A stretch of 64,000 nt of DNA from Sulfuritalea sp. (GTDB lineage Bacteria; Pseudomonadota; Gammaproteobacteria; Burkholderiales; Rhodocyclaceae): the NCBI GenBank assembly GCA_030651305.1, contig JAUSCI010000080.1, positions 1 to 64,000 of the forward strand, in the 5' to 3' direction. The translations under genes were made by a program, and so were the position numbers. Positions 9,060 to 20,984 of the stretch are shown piece by piece; the first letter of the stretch is position 1; each line of letters starts with the position of its first letter. The notes under the pieces were generated by a model, which did no database searches, had not been told where the DNA came from, and was given only the letters and a program-made list of their open reading frames with translations.

Positions 9060-10799
9060 TTACTTGAATTTAGGCAAGTTGAACTGCGGCGGCACGCCCA
9101 TGCGGGTGTTGATGATCCACTGCTGGGCGATGGACAGAATGTTGTTGGTAATCCAGTACAACACCAGGCCAGCCGGGAAGAAGAAGAACATCACGCTGAA
9201 GATCAATGGCATGAACCACATCATCTTGGCTTGCATCGGATCCGGCGGTGTGGGGTTCAGCGCCGTTTGCAACAAGGTCGTCAACGTCATGACCAGGGGC
9301 AGGATAAAGAAGGGGTCGGGGGACGACAAGTCCTTGATCCACAGAATCCACGGCACATTGCGCATCTCCACACTGGACAGCAGCACCCAGTAGAGCGCAA
9401 TGAACACCGGAATCTGGATCATGATGGGGAAGCAGCCACCCATCGGGTTGACCTTTTCCTCGCGGTAGATGCGCATCATCTCCTGCTGCATCTGCTGCGG
9501 ATTGTCTTTCAGGCGCTCACGCATCTCGGTGATCTTGGGATTCACGGCTTTCATCTTGGCCATGCTGGCATAGGCCTTGGCATTGAGCCAGTAGAACGCT
9601 ATTTTCAGCAGCACGACCAGGGCCACGATGGACCAGCCCCAGTTCTGGATGAAGCCGTGCAACTTGTCGAGCAACCAGTACAGCGGCTTGGCAAGAATCG
9701 TCAGCCAACCGTAGTCCTTGACCAGCTCCAGACCCGGCGCCAATTTTTCAAGCTGGGTCTCCACTTGCGGACCGGCAAAGAATTTGGCGTCGATCACCTT
9801 GGTGGTATCTGGGGCAATCGTCTCCGGGGCCGTGATCATGGTTGCGCGGTAGCAGCAATCGGCAACTGACGAACCAATGTCCACTCCATCGACAGAAATC
9901 GTGCGCGAAATACCCTCTGGCAGCATCCAGGCGCTGGCGAAGTAATGCTGCACCATGCCCACATAACCATCCGTTGCCTGCTTTTCGTAGTCGGCCTTCT
10001 TTTTCTTGATCTCGTCAAACTCTACCTTTTGGTACTTCTTGGCCGTGGTGTATACCGCTGGGCCTGTGAACGTGGAGTAAAACGACGATTCCCCCGCGGG
10101 TTTGTTACCGTCACGCACCAGCTGCAGGTACAACTGCGGCGCCAGCGGTGCCATCGACACATTGGTCAGTTCGTGTTTGACCGCCATATCGTACGCACCA
10201 CGGCGCAAGGTGTACGTTTTGACCAGCTTGATACCGCCCACGTCCGCAGAAGTGAATTTGACTACCAGCTCGTTGTCGCCATCCTTGAGAGCGCGCAAAC
10301 CATTGAACACCATGGGCGTCTTGTGTGTCGGGAAGCTACCGGTTGCACTGCCACCGATCACACCAGTCTGGGCCATGTAGACCCTATCCTTGCTGTCGTC
10401 CAGCAGAACAAAGTTCCTGCTCTTGTCCGCCATGTCCGTATGCTTCAGGAATTCGGTGCGCACCAGCGATCCGCCTTCGGTCTCGAAGGTCAGCTTGAGT
10501 ACGTCGGTAGTGACCTCGATCCGCTCCTTGGGCGCTGCTGCGGCAACAGGGGCCGCCAATGCGGCTGGGCCTGCCGGCACCACCGCACCATTGGGGGCCG
10601 AGCCCGCAACGCTAGGCACACCCGCCGTATTGGCGCCGGGCACAACGCTCGGCGCGCCGGCCGCGACCGGTGCGGTCTGCTGGGCAGGACCGGGGAAAAA
10701 AGTCGCCTTCTTGCCGTTGTATATCTGCCATTGGTCCCACAGCATCACCATGGAAATGCCAAAGACTGCCCACAAGATGGTGCGGCGAATATCGTTCAT
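9060..10799 (-). CDS. yidC: Membrane protein insertase YidC
   Basis: 579 residues. An N-terminal signal anchor (8-27), an Ala/Pro-rich linker, the periplasmic P1 beta-sandwich domain, then five C-terminal membrane helices, including the conserved [15 protein letters not shown] stretch. It inserts and folds inner-membrane proteins alone or with SecYEG. Its ATG overlaps the yidD stop by 4 bp, so it is translationally coupled to yidD. Confidence 0.96.
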   Translation of the reverse strand: MNDIRRTILWAVFGISMVMLWDQWQIYNGKKATFFPGPAQQTAPVAAGAPSVVPGANTAGVPSVAGSAPNGAVVPAGPAALAAPVAAAAPKERIEVTTDVLKLTFETEGGSLVRTEFLKHTDMADKSRNFVLLDDSKDRVYMAQTGVIGGSATGSFPTHKTPMVFNGLRALKDGDNELVVKFTSADVGGIKLVKTYTLRRGAYDMAVKHELTNVSMAPLAPQLYLQLVRDGNKPAGESSFYSTFTGPAVYTTAKKYQKVEFDEIKKKKADYEKQATDGYVGMVQHYFASAWMLPEGISRTISVDGVDIGSSVADCCYRATMITAPETIAPDTTKVIDAKFFAGPQVETQLEKLAPGLELVKDYGWLTILAKPLYWLLDKLHGFIQNWGWSIVALVVLLKIAFYWLNAKAYASMAKMKAVNPKITEMRERLKDNPQQMQQEMMRIYREEKVNPMGGCFPIMIQIPVFIALYWVLLSSVEMRNVPWILWIKDLSSPDPFFILPLVMTLTTLLQTALNPTPPDPMQAKMMWFMPLIFSVMFFFFPAGLVLYWITNNILSIAQQWIINTRMGVPPQFNLPKFK

Positions 10800-11068
10800 G
10801 AGGGTTTCTTTTCAGTGGGAGAAGAGATCAGCCGGGTAAACAGCCGGGGAGGTTCAGTGGGAACCGGGTCGGAGCCGCCCGCGCACCAGGGGTGGCAGCG
10901 CCCTATGCGCGATACCGTCAGGTAACTGCCAACCGCAGCGCCGTGGGCCTGCAAAGCCTGCAAGGCATACACCGAGCAGGTGGGCTCAAAGCGGCAAGCC
11001 GAACCCAACCAGGGGCTCAGAAACAGGCGATAGGCTTTGACAAGGCCCATGAGCAGGGATTGCATCAT
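10796..11068 (-). CDS. yidD: Membrane protein insertion efficiency factor YidD
   Basis: 90 residues. Typical short family with an amphipathic N-terminal helix and CRFEPTCSVYALQAL, containing the two conserved cysteines. It assists YidC-dependent insertion at the inner membrane. Two adjacent ATG codons (11068 and 11065) could start it; both overlap the rnpA stop region, so coupling holds either way. Confidence 0.93.
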   Translation of the reverse strand: MMQSLLMGLVKAYRLFLSPWLGSACRFEPTCSVYALQALQAHGAAVGSYLTVSRIGRCHPWCAGGSDPVPTEPPRLFTRLISSPTEKKPS

Positions 11069-11502
11069 GCGGCAATTGACGGCGCGACCCGCGAAAACAA
11101 CTGCTGGAGTTCGGCCCGCACCGCGGCTTTGAGCACATCCGATGTGGCGCTGACAAACTGGGCTCGGTCGAACGAAGCGCGCAGGCGCACCACGTGCGCT
11201 CGCGTTGACAGTCGAGGTTCGAAATCAGCACTCACGGTGTAAATCTGGCGTTTGATCGCGTTGCGCGTCACGGCACGCTTGGCCCAGCGTTTGGGCACCA
11301 TGGCGCCCAGCCACACCCCAGGAACCGGAAACAGGGAAGGTGCCCCAGGGTTCTGGGTCGCCAACGCAGTCGCTTCCAACGCGCAGCAATGCAGCGCAAA
11401 GTGCGCGGTTCGGGCGAGCGTAGAGCCGGCCAAAACTGCCTGAAATTGGGGCCGCGTCTTCAATCGTTGCACGGAAGTGCTCGATATGCCCGCGGCCAGC
11501 AA
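11065..11502 (-). CDS. rnpA: Ribonuclease P protein component
   Basis: 145 residues, somewhat longer than the 115-130 usual, because of an insert rich in Ala/Pro near residues 45-65. The conserved basic motif RAVTRNAIKRQ is present near 80. It binds RnpB RNA and helps cleave 5' leaders from pre-tRNA. It starts 3-4 bp after rpmH, the universal order. Confidence 0.92.
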   Translation of the reverse strand: MLAAGISSTSVQRLKTRPQFQAVLAGSTLARTAHFALHCCALEATALATQNPGAPSLFPVPGVWLGAMVPKRWAKRAVTRNAIKRQIYTVSADFEPRLSTRAHVVRLRASFDRAQFVSATSDVLKAAVRAELQQLFSRVAPSIAA

Positions 11503-11505
11503 AAA

Positions 11506-11640
11506 CTAGACTGCCAGGCGCTTGCGGCCTTTGGCGCGGCGTGCGTTGATCACGGCACGGCCGCCACGGGTTTTCATGCGAACCAGAAAACCATGGGTAC
11601 GGGCGCGACGGATTTTGGAGGGTTGGTAAGTGCGTTTCAT
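11506..11640 (-). CDS. rpmH: 50S ribosomal protein L34
   Basis: 44 residues, begins [18 protein letters not shown] and ends [10 protein letters not shown], an unmistakable bL34. It lies between rnpA and the dnaA upstream region and is transcribed away from dnaA. It is the first gene of the rpmH-rnpA-yidD-yidC operon. Confidence 0.97.
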   Translation of the reverse strand: MKRTYQPSKIRRARTHGFLVRMKTRGGRAVINARRAKGRKRLAV

Positions 11641-11829
11641 TTGGAATTCCTAACAGGCTCAGTTCTGATCCCCTCCTGTTCAAACAGACGTGAACAAAGG
11701 AAGATCTCGGTCTAATCGCCCCGAACACAATCAGGGGAACCATCGATTATCGCAAATTTTCTGAACAGGGGCAACACCTTACATCCAACACACCGCGTAA
11801 TGCTGTAAGTTCCGTGCCGCAAACAAAAT

Positions 11830-11887
11830 TGTGGATAAGGGTTTGATAAATTACAATCCAGCGCGCAGCAATCCATAACTATCCACA
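11830..11887. promoter_or_regulatory. DnaA boxes upstream of dnaA (oriC or dnaA autoregulation)
   Basis: A perfect DnaA box TTATCCACA occurs on the minus strand at 11830-11838. A second with one mismatch (CTATCCACA, plus strand) lies at 11879-11887, just before dnaA. The 263-bp rpmH-dnaA gap is A/T-richer than its surroundings. Two boxes suit dnaA autoregulation; a full origin would usually show more boxes, and the dnaA-dnaN gap shows none I can see. Confidence 0.65.
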
Positions 11888-11903
11888 GAAGCTGAAAAGA
11901 ATA

Positions 11904-13316
11904 ATGCCAGAGGGACTTCCATCCAACCACGCCCTGTCACCCGGTCTGGACATCGGCCAAAGCCTGTGGCAAAGCTGTGTCGACCAGCTCGCCCAAGAAC
12001 TGCCTGAACAGCAATTCAACACCTGGATCAAACCCCTGAGCGCCCAGGTCCTGGAAGACTTCTCCAAGGTCACCATCTTTGTCGCCAACCGCTTCAAGCT
12101 CGACTGGGTCCGGGCCCAATACAGTGGCCGAATTTCTGCCATGTTGGAGAAAATGTATGGCCAGCCAGTTCTTGTTGAGTTAGCGATCACTCCACGAGAA
12201 ACCGTTGCCAGAGTTATCTCTGCTCCACAGACAGCGGAGATGGTTTCGGCCGAGGAGAGCGTTGCGGCCGGTGAAGCCACACCGTCCGGTCTGCCCAAGA
12301 ATCGCATCAACAGCATGCTGACTTTTGACAGTCTGGTGGAAGGTACGGCAAACCGCATGGCCCGTGCCGCCGCCATGCACGTGGCCACCATTCCAGGGCA
12401 TCTGTACAACCCTTTGTTCATCTATGGCGGTGTCGGTTTGGGCAAGACCCACCTGATGCATGCGGTGGGCAACCGGCTGTTGGCCGACAAGCCCGGATCC
12501 AAAGTTCTCTACATCCATGCGGAGCAGTTTGTCTCGGATGTGGTTAAGGCCTACCAACGCAAGACTTTTGATGAATTCAAGGAGCGTTATCACTCCCTGG
12601 ATTTATTGCTGATAGACGATGTGCAGTTCTTTGCCAATAAGGACCGCACCCAGGAGGAGTTTTTCAACGCCTTTGAGGCCTTGCTGGCCAAAAAGTCACA
12701 TATTGTGATGACCAGCGACACCTACCCCAAGGGCCTGACCGACATCCACGAGCGCCTGGTTTCACGCTTCGACTCCGGTCTGACGGTGGCCATCGAGCCG
12801 CCTGAACTCGAAATGCGGGTCGCGATTCTAATCAACAAAGCCCGGGTCGAGGGTTCGGAAATGCCCGAAGAGGTGGCCTTCTTTGTTGCCAAGAACGTGC
12901 GCTCCAACGTGCGCGAGCTCGAAGGCGCCCTGCGCAAAATCCTGGCCTATTCGCGGTTCAACCAGAAGGAAATCTCCATCCAGCTGGCCCGGGAAGCCCT
13001 GCGCGACCTGCTGTCGATCCAAAACCGGCAGATCTCGGTGGAAAACATCCAGAAGACGGTGGCCGACTACTACAAGATTAAGGTCGCCGACATGTACTCC
13101 AAAAAGCGCCCGGCCAGCATCGCCCGCCCGCGCCAGATTGCCATGTACCTGGCCAAGGAGCTGACACAAAAGAGTCTTCCGGAAATTGGAGAATTGTTTG
13201 GCGGACGTGACCACACCACGGTGCTGCATGCCGTGCGCAAAATTGGCGGCGAGCGCCAGCAAATGACAGAACTGAACCAGCAGTTACACGTGCTGGAGCA
13301 AACGCTCAAAGGCTAA
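11904..13316 (+). CDS. dnaA: Chromosomal replication initiator DnaA
   Basis: 470 residues. Domain I ([20 protein letters not shown]), short linker, AAA+ domain III with Walker [11 protein letters not shown] near 174 and Walker [10 protein letters not shown], and domain IV with the DNA-binding signature [15 protein letters not shown] near the C terminus. It unwinds oriC and loads DnaB. The sequence is of the Comamonadaceae type as I judge it. Confidence 0.98.
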   Translation: MPEGLPSNHALSPGLDIGQSLWQSCVDQLAQELPEQQFNTWIKPLSAQVLEDFSKVTIFVANRFKLDWVRAQYSGRISAMLEKMYGQPVLVELAITPRETVARVISAPQTAEMVSAEESVAAGEATPSGLPKNRINSMLTFDSLVEGTANRMARAAAMHVATIPGHLYNPLFIYGGVGLGKTHLMHAVGNRLLADKPGSKVLYIHAEQFVSDVVKAYQRKTFDEFKERYHSLDLLLIDDVQFFANKDRTQEEFFNAFEALLAKKSHIVMTSDTYPKGLTDIHERLVSRFDSGLTVAIEPPELEMRVAILINKARVEGSEMPEEVAFFVAKNVRSNVRELEGALRKILAYSRFNQKEISIQLAREALRDLLSIQNRQISVENIQKTVADYYKIKVADMYSKKRPASIARPRQIAMYLAKELTQKSLPEIGELFGGRDHTTVLHAVRKIGGERQQMTELNQQLHVLEQTLKG

Positions 13317-13438
13317 TCAGGAATAAAAAGCGCCAGCGCCAAAAGTGGCTGCTAAAACTGGGAAAATGGCGGGATTTTAGAAAAAATGGGCACTATCTGA
13401 AGACAGGTGCCAAAACTGACATTTAAAAAGAGGTTGAC

Positions 13439-14545
13439 ATGATCGTATTGAAGGCAACGCAGGACAAAGTCCTCTCGGTACTGCAGTCCGTGGCCGGTAT
13501 TGTGGAGCGTCGCCACACCTTGCCCATTCTTGCCAACGTGCTGATTCGCAAAACCGGCACCTCGCTGCAGGTCACCACCAGCGATCTGGAAATCCAGATC
13601 CGCACCACGGCCGAACTGGGTGGCGACACCGGCAACTTCACCACCACCATTGGTGCGCGCAAGCTGATTGACATTTTGCGCACTATGCCCTCGGACCAGA
13701 CCGTGTCGCTCGAATCCAGCCAAAGCAAGATCATCCTGAAGGGTGGAAAAAGCAAGTTCACACTGCAGACCATGGCCGCCGAAGATTTCCCGCTGGTGCA
13801 GGAATCGGCCAACTTTGGCCCGGTGTTCAGCGTGCCGCAAAAAACACTGAAGAGCCTGCTGAGCCAGGTGTCGTTTGCCATGGCGGTACACGATATCCGT
13901 TACTACCTCAACGGCATCCTGTTTGTCGCCGAGGGCAAACAGCTCAGCCTGGTCGCCACCGACGGCCACCGCTTGGCCTTTGCGTCCGCCACGCTGGACG
14001 TCGAAGTGCCGAAACAGGAAGTAATCCTGCCCCGCAAGACTGTCGTCGAGTTGCAGCGCCTGTTGTCGGACGCCGAAGGTGCCATCGAGATGCAATTCGC
14101 CAACAATCAGGCCAAGTTCGTGTTCGACGGCATGGAGTTCGTGACCAAGCTGGTCGAGGGCAAGTTCCCCGACTACAACCGCGTCATCCCCAAGAACCAC
14201 AAGAACAGCATCACGCTGGGCCGCACCGCGCTACTGGCCACGCTGCAGCGCACCGCCATCCTGACCAGCGACAAGTTCAAGGGCGTGCGCCTGAACATCG
14301 ACCCTGGTAGCCTGCGCGTTGCGTCCAACAATGCTGAGCAGGAGGAAGCAGTTGACGAGCTCGACATCGACTACGGTGGCGACAGCATCGAGATCGGCTT
14401 TAACGTGACCTACCTAATCGACGCGCTGGCCAATATGAGCCAGGACATGGTGAAACTGGAGCTGTCCGACGGCAATAGCTCGGCACTGTTCACCATTCCG
14501 GACAATGCCACGTTCAAGTACGTAGTGATGCCGATGAGAATTTGA
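13439..14545 (+). CDS. dnaN: DNA polymerase III sliding clamp (beta subunit)
   Basis: 368 residues, usual length, three clamp repeats, ending in YVVMPMRI as clamps do. The dimer encircles DNA and tethers Pol III and other enzymes. Start has AAAGAGGT upstream. The 122-bp gap after dnaA holds no gene and probably carries a second promoter. Confidence 0.98.
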   Translation: MIVLKATQDKVLSVLQSVAGIVERRHTLPILANVLIRKTGTSLQVTTSDLEIQIRTTAELGGDTGNFTTTIGARKLIDILRTMPSDQTVSLESSQSKIILKGGKSKFTLQTMAAEDFPLVQESANFGPVFSVPQKTLKSLLSQVSFAMAVHDIRYYLNGILFVAEGKQLSLVATDGHRLAFASATLDVEVPKQEVILPRKTVVELQRLLSDAEGAIEMQFANNQAKFVFDGMEFVTKLVEGKFPDYNRVIPKNHKNSITLGRTALLATLQRTAILTSDKFKGVRLNIDPGSLRVASNNAEQEEAVDELDIDYGGDSIEIGFNVTYLIDALANMSQDMVKLELSDGNSSALFTIPDNATFKYVVMPMRI

Positions 14546-14574
14546 TGCTACCTAAACGATAGCGCCCTACGACG

Positions 14575-14600
14575 CAAACCCCCGGCCTCCCGGGGGTTTG
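14575..14600 (+). terminator. Strong hairpin between dnaN and gyrB
   Basis: An 11-bp perfect stem CAAACCCCCGG / CCGGGGGTTTG with a 4-nt loop. The 3' side carries only TTT then GG, so it is weak as a classical terminator; it may attenuate read-through from dnaN into gyrB. Confidence 0.6.
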
Positions 14601-14637
14601 GTCATTCAAGAGTTTGTGATTTTGTGAAGAGAAGTGA

Positions 14638-17208
<2,571 letters not shown>

Positions 17209-17246
17209 GCCTGTGTGCCGCGTTGTTGCGGCGCACCAATCTTGGC

Positions 17247-17274
17247 TTGACAAACCCGAAATATTCCATAGAAT
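17247..17274 (+). promoter_or_regulatory. Sigma-70 promoter after gyrB
   Basis: Perfect -35 TTGACA at 17247-17252, 16-nt spacer, -10 TAGAAT at 17269-17274. Expected start of transcription near 17281. It points at a short non-coding stretch that ends in a terminator, not at the next gene 200 bp on. Confidence 0.75.
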
Positions 17275-17280
17275 ACGGGC

Positions 17281-17350
17281 TATTGCGGTGCACCATTCCA
17301 TGGGTTGAGCACCTTGGCAGAAGTTGATGGTGCCCTCCGGCACCCTTTTT
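17281..17350 (+). ncRNA. Candidate small RNA, about 70 nt
   Basis: Bounded by a consensus promoter and an intrinsic terminator, with no open reading frame of note. A first hairpin can form between GGTGC (17287-17291) and GCACC (about 17309-17313), with a smaller ACC/GGT pairing inside. The terminator stem follows after about 15 nt of single strand. I do not recognise the family; it is not a tRNA, and too short for 6S RNA. Confidence 0.5.
17329..17350 (+). terminator. Intrinsic terminator of the candidate small RNA
   Basis: Perfect stem GGTGCC-CTCC-GGCACC followed by C and five T. It lies 120 nt after the gyrB stop, so it would also end gyrB transcripts. Confidence 0.85.
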
Positions 17351-17481
17351 GACACCGCATAGTGATCGCGCCAAATCAAACGGCCGCCTTCGCTCCCCTC
17401 ACTAATTCCAGTTGTACCCCTGATCGTTTGCCGCGTTCATCGCAGTACTGATGTTGTACTGCCAACAGCAAAGGAGAAATC

Positions 17482-18177
17482 TTGTCGGTAACTACTATCC
17501 CCCCGAAATACTCGATGGCACGCAGCATGGGTGCTTTCCTCACCTACCTTCACCTCGACGCCGCGATGACAGGCCTGGTCCTGGTTTTTTTTGTCACCGC
17601 TGCCGTGGCAAACAACATCGGTGCTCTTGGTTCGATGGCACCATCCATCCCCGGTTTTTCGATATCCGCTGGCGCGTTGCCGCCGCTGAAGGATGGAGCA
17701 CAAACCACGCAAACCCTGACCCCCGCCATGAGGGCTGCATTGGATTCCGTGGTCCAGCGCTACCGCGTCTCCGCCGAAGCGCTTCTGCCGGTTTTCGAAA
17801 CTGCTCAGGCTATCGGCCCCAAGCACAAACTCGATCCCCTGCTGCTGATTGCCGTGATCAGCATCGAATCCAGGTTCAATCCGTTCTCCCAAAGTCCCAT
17901 GGGCGCACAAGGATTGATGCAGATCATCCCCCGCTATCACCAGGACAAGGTCCCGAACGCTGCGGCCGAGCAGCCATTCCTGGATCCGGTGACCAACGTA
18001 ATAATGGGCGCCCAGATTCTCCAGGAATCCATTCGGCGGCAGGGCGGCTTGATGGCAGGCCTGCAATATTACGGCGGTGCGCTTGATGATGATGAGCAGG
18101 CCTACGCCAACAAGGTACTCGCCGAAAAGCAGCGCCTCGAACAGGCGGCGCGCCGCAGGAACGGCGCAATCGGGTGA
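17482..18177 (+). CDS. Lytic transglycosylase, SLT family
   Basis: 231 residues. A hydrophobic segment at about 29-47 anchors or exports it. The SLT goose-lysozyme-like domain spans about 105-225 with ESRFNPFSQSPMGAQGLMQI; Glu129 is the expected catalytic acid. Such enzymes cut peptidoglycan between MurNAc and GlcNAc with 1,6-anhydro products. The start is TTG at 17482, chosen because AAGGAGA lies 5 nt upstream; the ATG at 17515 has no such site. Confidence 0.85.
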   Translation: MSVTTIPPKYSMARSMGAFLTYLHLDAAMTGLVLVFFVTAAVANNIGALGSMAPSIPGFSISAGALPPLKDGAQTTQTLTPAMRAALDSVVQRYRVSAEALLPVFETAQAIGPKHKLDPLLLIAVISIESRFNPFSQSPMGAQGLMQIIPRYHQDKVPNAAAEQPFLDPVTNVIMGAQILQESIRRQGGLMAGLQYYGGALDDDEQAYANKVLAEKQRLEQAARRRNGAIG

Positions 18178-18215
18178 GGACGGTACCCTTCAAGGCGCGC
18201 TGTACCGGCGCCCTT

Positions 18216-18221
18216 TATAAT
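18216..18221 (+). promoter_or_regulatory. -10 box immediately before dbpA, leaderless start likely
   Basis: A perfect TATAAT ends 5 nt before the dbpA ATG, so transcription would begin at or next to the start codon. No ribosome binding site lies between. A -35 box is not obvious. Confidence 0.5.
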
Positions 18222-18226
18222 CCCGC

Positions 18227-19684
18227 ATGACCCAAGCCCAAGCAGCAACTTCCAGCGCATCCCCTCCGCTCATGCAAGCAGCCGACAAGGTGTCGGACCT
18301 GTCTTTCGATCAGCTGCCGCTGGCACCTGCCACGCTTCTTAACCTGCAACAACTGGGCTACCGGCAGATGACGCCGATCCAGGCCGCCAGCCTGCCGCTG
18401 GCACTGGCCGGCCATGACCTGATTGCGCAAGCCAAGACCGGCAGCGGGAAAACGGCGGCGTTCGCACTGAGCCTGCTGGCGAAACTCAACCCGCGTCGTT
18501 TTGCGGTCCAGGCGCTGGTGCTTTGTCCGACGCGCGAACTGGCCGACCAGGTGGCCCAGGAAATTCGCCGCCTGGCGCGCGGCGAAGACAATATCAAGGT
18601 GCTGACCCTGTGGGGCGGCAGCACCATGCGGCCGCAGATGTCCAGCCTGGAGCACGGCGCCCACGTTGTGGTCGGCACCCCCGGCCGCATCATGGATCAT
18701 CTGCAACGCGGCAGCCTCGATCTGGCGGCGCTGAACACCCTGGTGCTGGACGAAGCCGATCGCATGCTGGACATGGGCTTCTTCGACGATATCGTCGTCG
18801 TGGCGAAGGCCTGTCCGAAGGAACGGCAAACGCTGCTGTTTTCCGCCACCTATCCCGAAGGCATTGCCAGCTTGAGCCGGCAGTTCCTGCGCCAGCCGCA
18901 ACAGATTACGCTGCTCGAACAACACGAGCCGAGCAAGATCCGCCAGCGCTTCTACGAGGTTGCGCCAGACCAGCGTCTGGCTGCCGTCGCGCTGCTGCTG
19001 AAGCACTACCGGCCGGTCAGCACGCTGGCATTCTGCAATACGCGGCAGCAATGCCGCGACCTGTTGCAGGTGCTGCGCGACGAAGGCTTCGTCGCCCTGG
19101 CCTTGCACGGCGAACTGGAGCAGCGTGAGCGCGACCAGGTGCTGGTGCAGTTCGCCAACCGAAGTTGTTCCGTATTGGTCGCCACCGACGTCGCCGCGCG
19201 CGGCCTCGACATCGACCAGCTCGAAGCGGTGATCAACGTCGACGTCACGCCGGACACCGAAGTGCATGTCCATCGCATCGGCCGCACCGGCCGCGTCGAC
19301 CAGGCAGGATGGGCGCTCAGCCTGGTCAGCGGCAACCAGATGGCGCGCGTCGACAACATCGAAAAAGAGCTGGGCCACGAGATCGAGTGGCACTCTTTGA
19401 GCGAATTGCAGGCCGCCCCCGGCAAACCGTTGTTGCCGCCGATGGTGACTTTGCTGATCCTCGGCGGGCGCAAGGAGAAAATCCGCGCCGGCGACGTGCT
19501 CGGCGCGCTGACCGGCGAGGCCGGTTTCAGCAAGGAGCAGATCGGCAAGATCAACGTCACCGAAACCAGCACCTATGTCGCCGTCGCGCGCGGCATTGCG
19601 AAAGAGGCGCTGCGCAAGCTGTCGGCCGGTACGGTCAAGGGCAAGAAAGTGAAAGTGCATCTGCTGGCGGACAAGGCCGGCTGA
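18227..19684 (+). CDS. dbpA: ATP-dependent RNA helicase DbpA
   Basis: 485 residues. DEAD-box core with motif I AKTGSGKTA (69-77), PTRELADQV, DEAD, SAT and HRIGRTGR, then the DbpA-specific C-terminal RNA-binding domain from about 405 (VTLLILGGRKEKIRAGDVLGAL). In E. coli DbpA binds hairpin 92 of 23S rRNA and acts in 50S maturation. The start follows a perfect -10 box by 5 nt, suggesting a leaderless mRNA. The RIO-like kinase follows after 6 bp. Confidence 0.93.
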   Translation: MTQAQAATSSASPPLMQAADKVSDLSFDQLPLAPATLLNLQQLGYRQMTPIQAASLPLALAGHDLIAQAKTGSGKTAAFALSLLAKLNPRRFAVQALVLCPTRELADQVAQEIRRLARGEDNIKVLTLWGGSTMRPQMSSLEHGAHVVVGTPGRIMDHLQRGSLDLAALNTLVLDEADRMLDMGFFDDIVVVAKACPKERQTLLFSATYPEGIASLSRQFLRQPQQITLLEQHEPSKIRQRFYEVAPDQRLAAVALLLKHYRPVSTLAFCNTRQQCRDLLQVLRDEGFVALALHGELEQRERDQVLVQFANRSCSVLVATDVAARGLDIDQLEAVINVDVTPDTEVHVHRIGRTGRVDQAGWALSLVSGNQMARVDNIEKELGHEIEWHSLSELQAAPGKPLLPPMVTLLILGGRKEKIRAGDVLGALTGEAGFSKEQIGKINVTETSTYVAVARGIAKEALRKLSAGTVKGKKVKVHLLADKAG

Positions 19685-19690
19685 GACCCG

Positions 19691-20533
19691 ATGAAAACGC
19701 CGAAACGACTGCAGCCGCTGGTGGCCGAAGGCCTGGTCGACGAGGTGCTGCGCCAGTTGATGAGCGGCAAGGAGGCGACCGTGTATATCGTGCGCTGCGG
19801 CGAGAATATGCGCTGCGCCAAGGTGTACAAGGACGCCAATCAGCGCAGCTTTCGCAAGAGCGTGTCGTATCAGGAGGGCCGCAAGACCAAGAACAGCCGG
19901 CAGGTGCGGGCCATGGAGAAAGGCACGCGCTACGGGCGCCAGATGCAGGAAGAGGCCTGGCAAAGCGCCGAGGTCGATGCCCTGTATCGCCTCGCCGCCG
20001 CCGGGGTGCGCGTGCCGCAGCCTTACATCTGCACCGAGGGCGTGCTGCTGATGGACCTGGTGACCGATGCCGACGGCCAGCCGGCGCCGCGCCTCAATGA
20101 CATCGAACTATCGACGGAACAGGCGCTGCAATTCCATGCCGGGCTGCTCAATCAGGTGGTACGCATGCTGTGCGCCGGCATCATCCACGGCGACTTGTCC
20201 GAATACAACATCCTGGTCGGCAGCGACGGTCCGGTCATCATCGATTTGCCGCAGGCCGTCGATGCCGCCGGCAACAGCAACGCCGGCGCGATGCTGGAGC
20301 GCGACGTCGCTAACCTGGCGAGCTACTTCAGCCGCTTTGCTCCCGAGTTGGCTGGCAGCGACTATGGCAAGGAAATCTGGCGCCTGTATCAGGCCGGCAG
20401 CCTGACGCCCGAGAGCGAACTGACCGGCCGCATCGAAATCGACCATCGCATCGCCGATGTCGACGCCGTGCTGGAAGTGGTCAAGGAAGCGCTGCTGGAT
20501 GAAGAACGCCGGCGCCTGTATCTGGCGAGTTGA
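19691..20533 (+). CDS. RIO1-like serine protein kinase
   Basis: 280 residues. Kinase-fold motifs of the RIO type: SGKEATVY (flexible loop, near 25-32), HGDLSEYN catalytic loop (about 165-172) and the metal-binding IDLPQA (about 183). Bacterial RIO-like proteins are poorly studied; those beside RNA helicases may act on ribosome assembly. It is 6 bp after dbpA, so co-transcribed, which fits an RNA-linked role (inference). Confidence 0.85.
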   Translation: MKTPKRLQPLVAEGLVDEVLRQLMSGKEATVYIVRCGENMRCAKVYKDANQRSFRKSVSYQEGRKTKNSRQVRAMEKGTRYGRQMQEEAWQSAEVDALYRLAAAGVRVPQPYICTEGVLLMDLVTDADGQPAPRLNDIELSTEQALQFHAGLLNQVVRMLCAGIIHGDLSEYNILVGSDGPVIIDLPQAVDAAGNSNAGAMLERDVANLASYFSRFAPELAGSDYGKEIWRLYQAGSLTPESELTGRIEIDHRIADVDAVLEVVKEALLDEERRRLYLAS

Positions 20534-20535
20534 TC

Positions 20536-20559
20536 GCCGTACCGCCAGAGCCGACTTTT
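20536..20559 (+). repeat. Dispersed 24-bp repeat, copy 1
   Basis: Family core GCCGTACCGCCAGCGCCGAC followed by TTTT; here one change (AGAGCC). It fills the gap between the kinase stop and arfB and lies ahead of the chosen arfB ATG. Confidence 0.75.
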
Positions 20560-20565
20560 ATAGCC

Positions 20566-20979
20566 ATGCCCGCCGCCAAAGCCGAATCCCTGTTGCGCGA
20601 AGACGAAGTCGAGATCACGGCGATTCGTGCCCAGGGCGCGGGCGGCCAGAACGTCAACAAGGTTTCCAACGCGGTGCATCTGCGCTTCGACATCGGCGCC
20701 TCCTCGCTGCCCGACGAAATCAAGGCCCGCCTGCTGCAACTGGGCGACCAGCGCATCAGCGCCGATGGCGTGGTGGTGATCAAGGCGCAGCAATTCCGTA
20801 GCCTCGAACGCAACACCTTCGCCGCGCTGGAGCGGCTGCGCGCCATGATTGCCCAGGCCGCGCACATTCCGCGCCTGCGCCGCGCCACCAAGCCGACGCG
20901 CAGTTCGCAGAAACGCCGCGTCGACGGCAAGATTCTGCGTGGAAAAGTAAAGGCCCTGCGCGGTCGCGTCAACGACTGA
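20566..20979 (+). CDS. arfB: Alternative ribosome-rescue factor ArfB (YaeJ/ICT1 type)
   Basis: 137 residues. Release-factor catalytic motif AGGQNVNKVSNAVHL with GGQ at 26-28, and a basic C-terminal tail (RRATKPTRSSQKRR) that sits in the empty mRNA channel of stalled ribosomes. It frees peptides from ribosomes lacking a stop codon. A TTG start at 20530 is open but would translate the dispersed repeat as a 12-residue leader; the ATG at 20566 gives the family's normal N terminus. Convergent with yceH, 5 bp apart. Confidence 0.9.
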   Translation: MPAAKAESLLREDEVEITAIRAQGAGGQNVNKVSNAVHLRFDIGASSLPDEIKARLLQLGDQRISADGVVVIKAQQFRSLERNTFAALERLRAMIAQAAHIPRLRRATKPTRSSQKRRVDGKILRGKVKALRGRVND

Positions 20980-20984
20980 CGGCT

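Noticed and set aside
18190-18215. A further repeat copy before dbpA (GTACCGGCGCCCTTTA)
   Set aside because: It shares only about 12 scattered positions with the 24-bp core and lacks GCCGAC.
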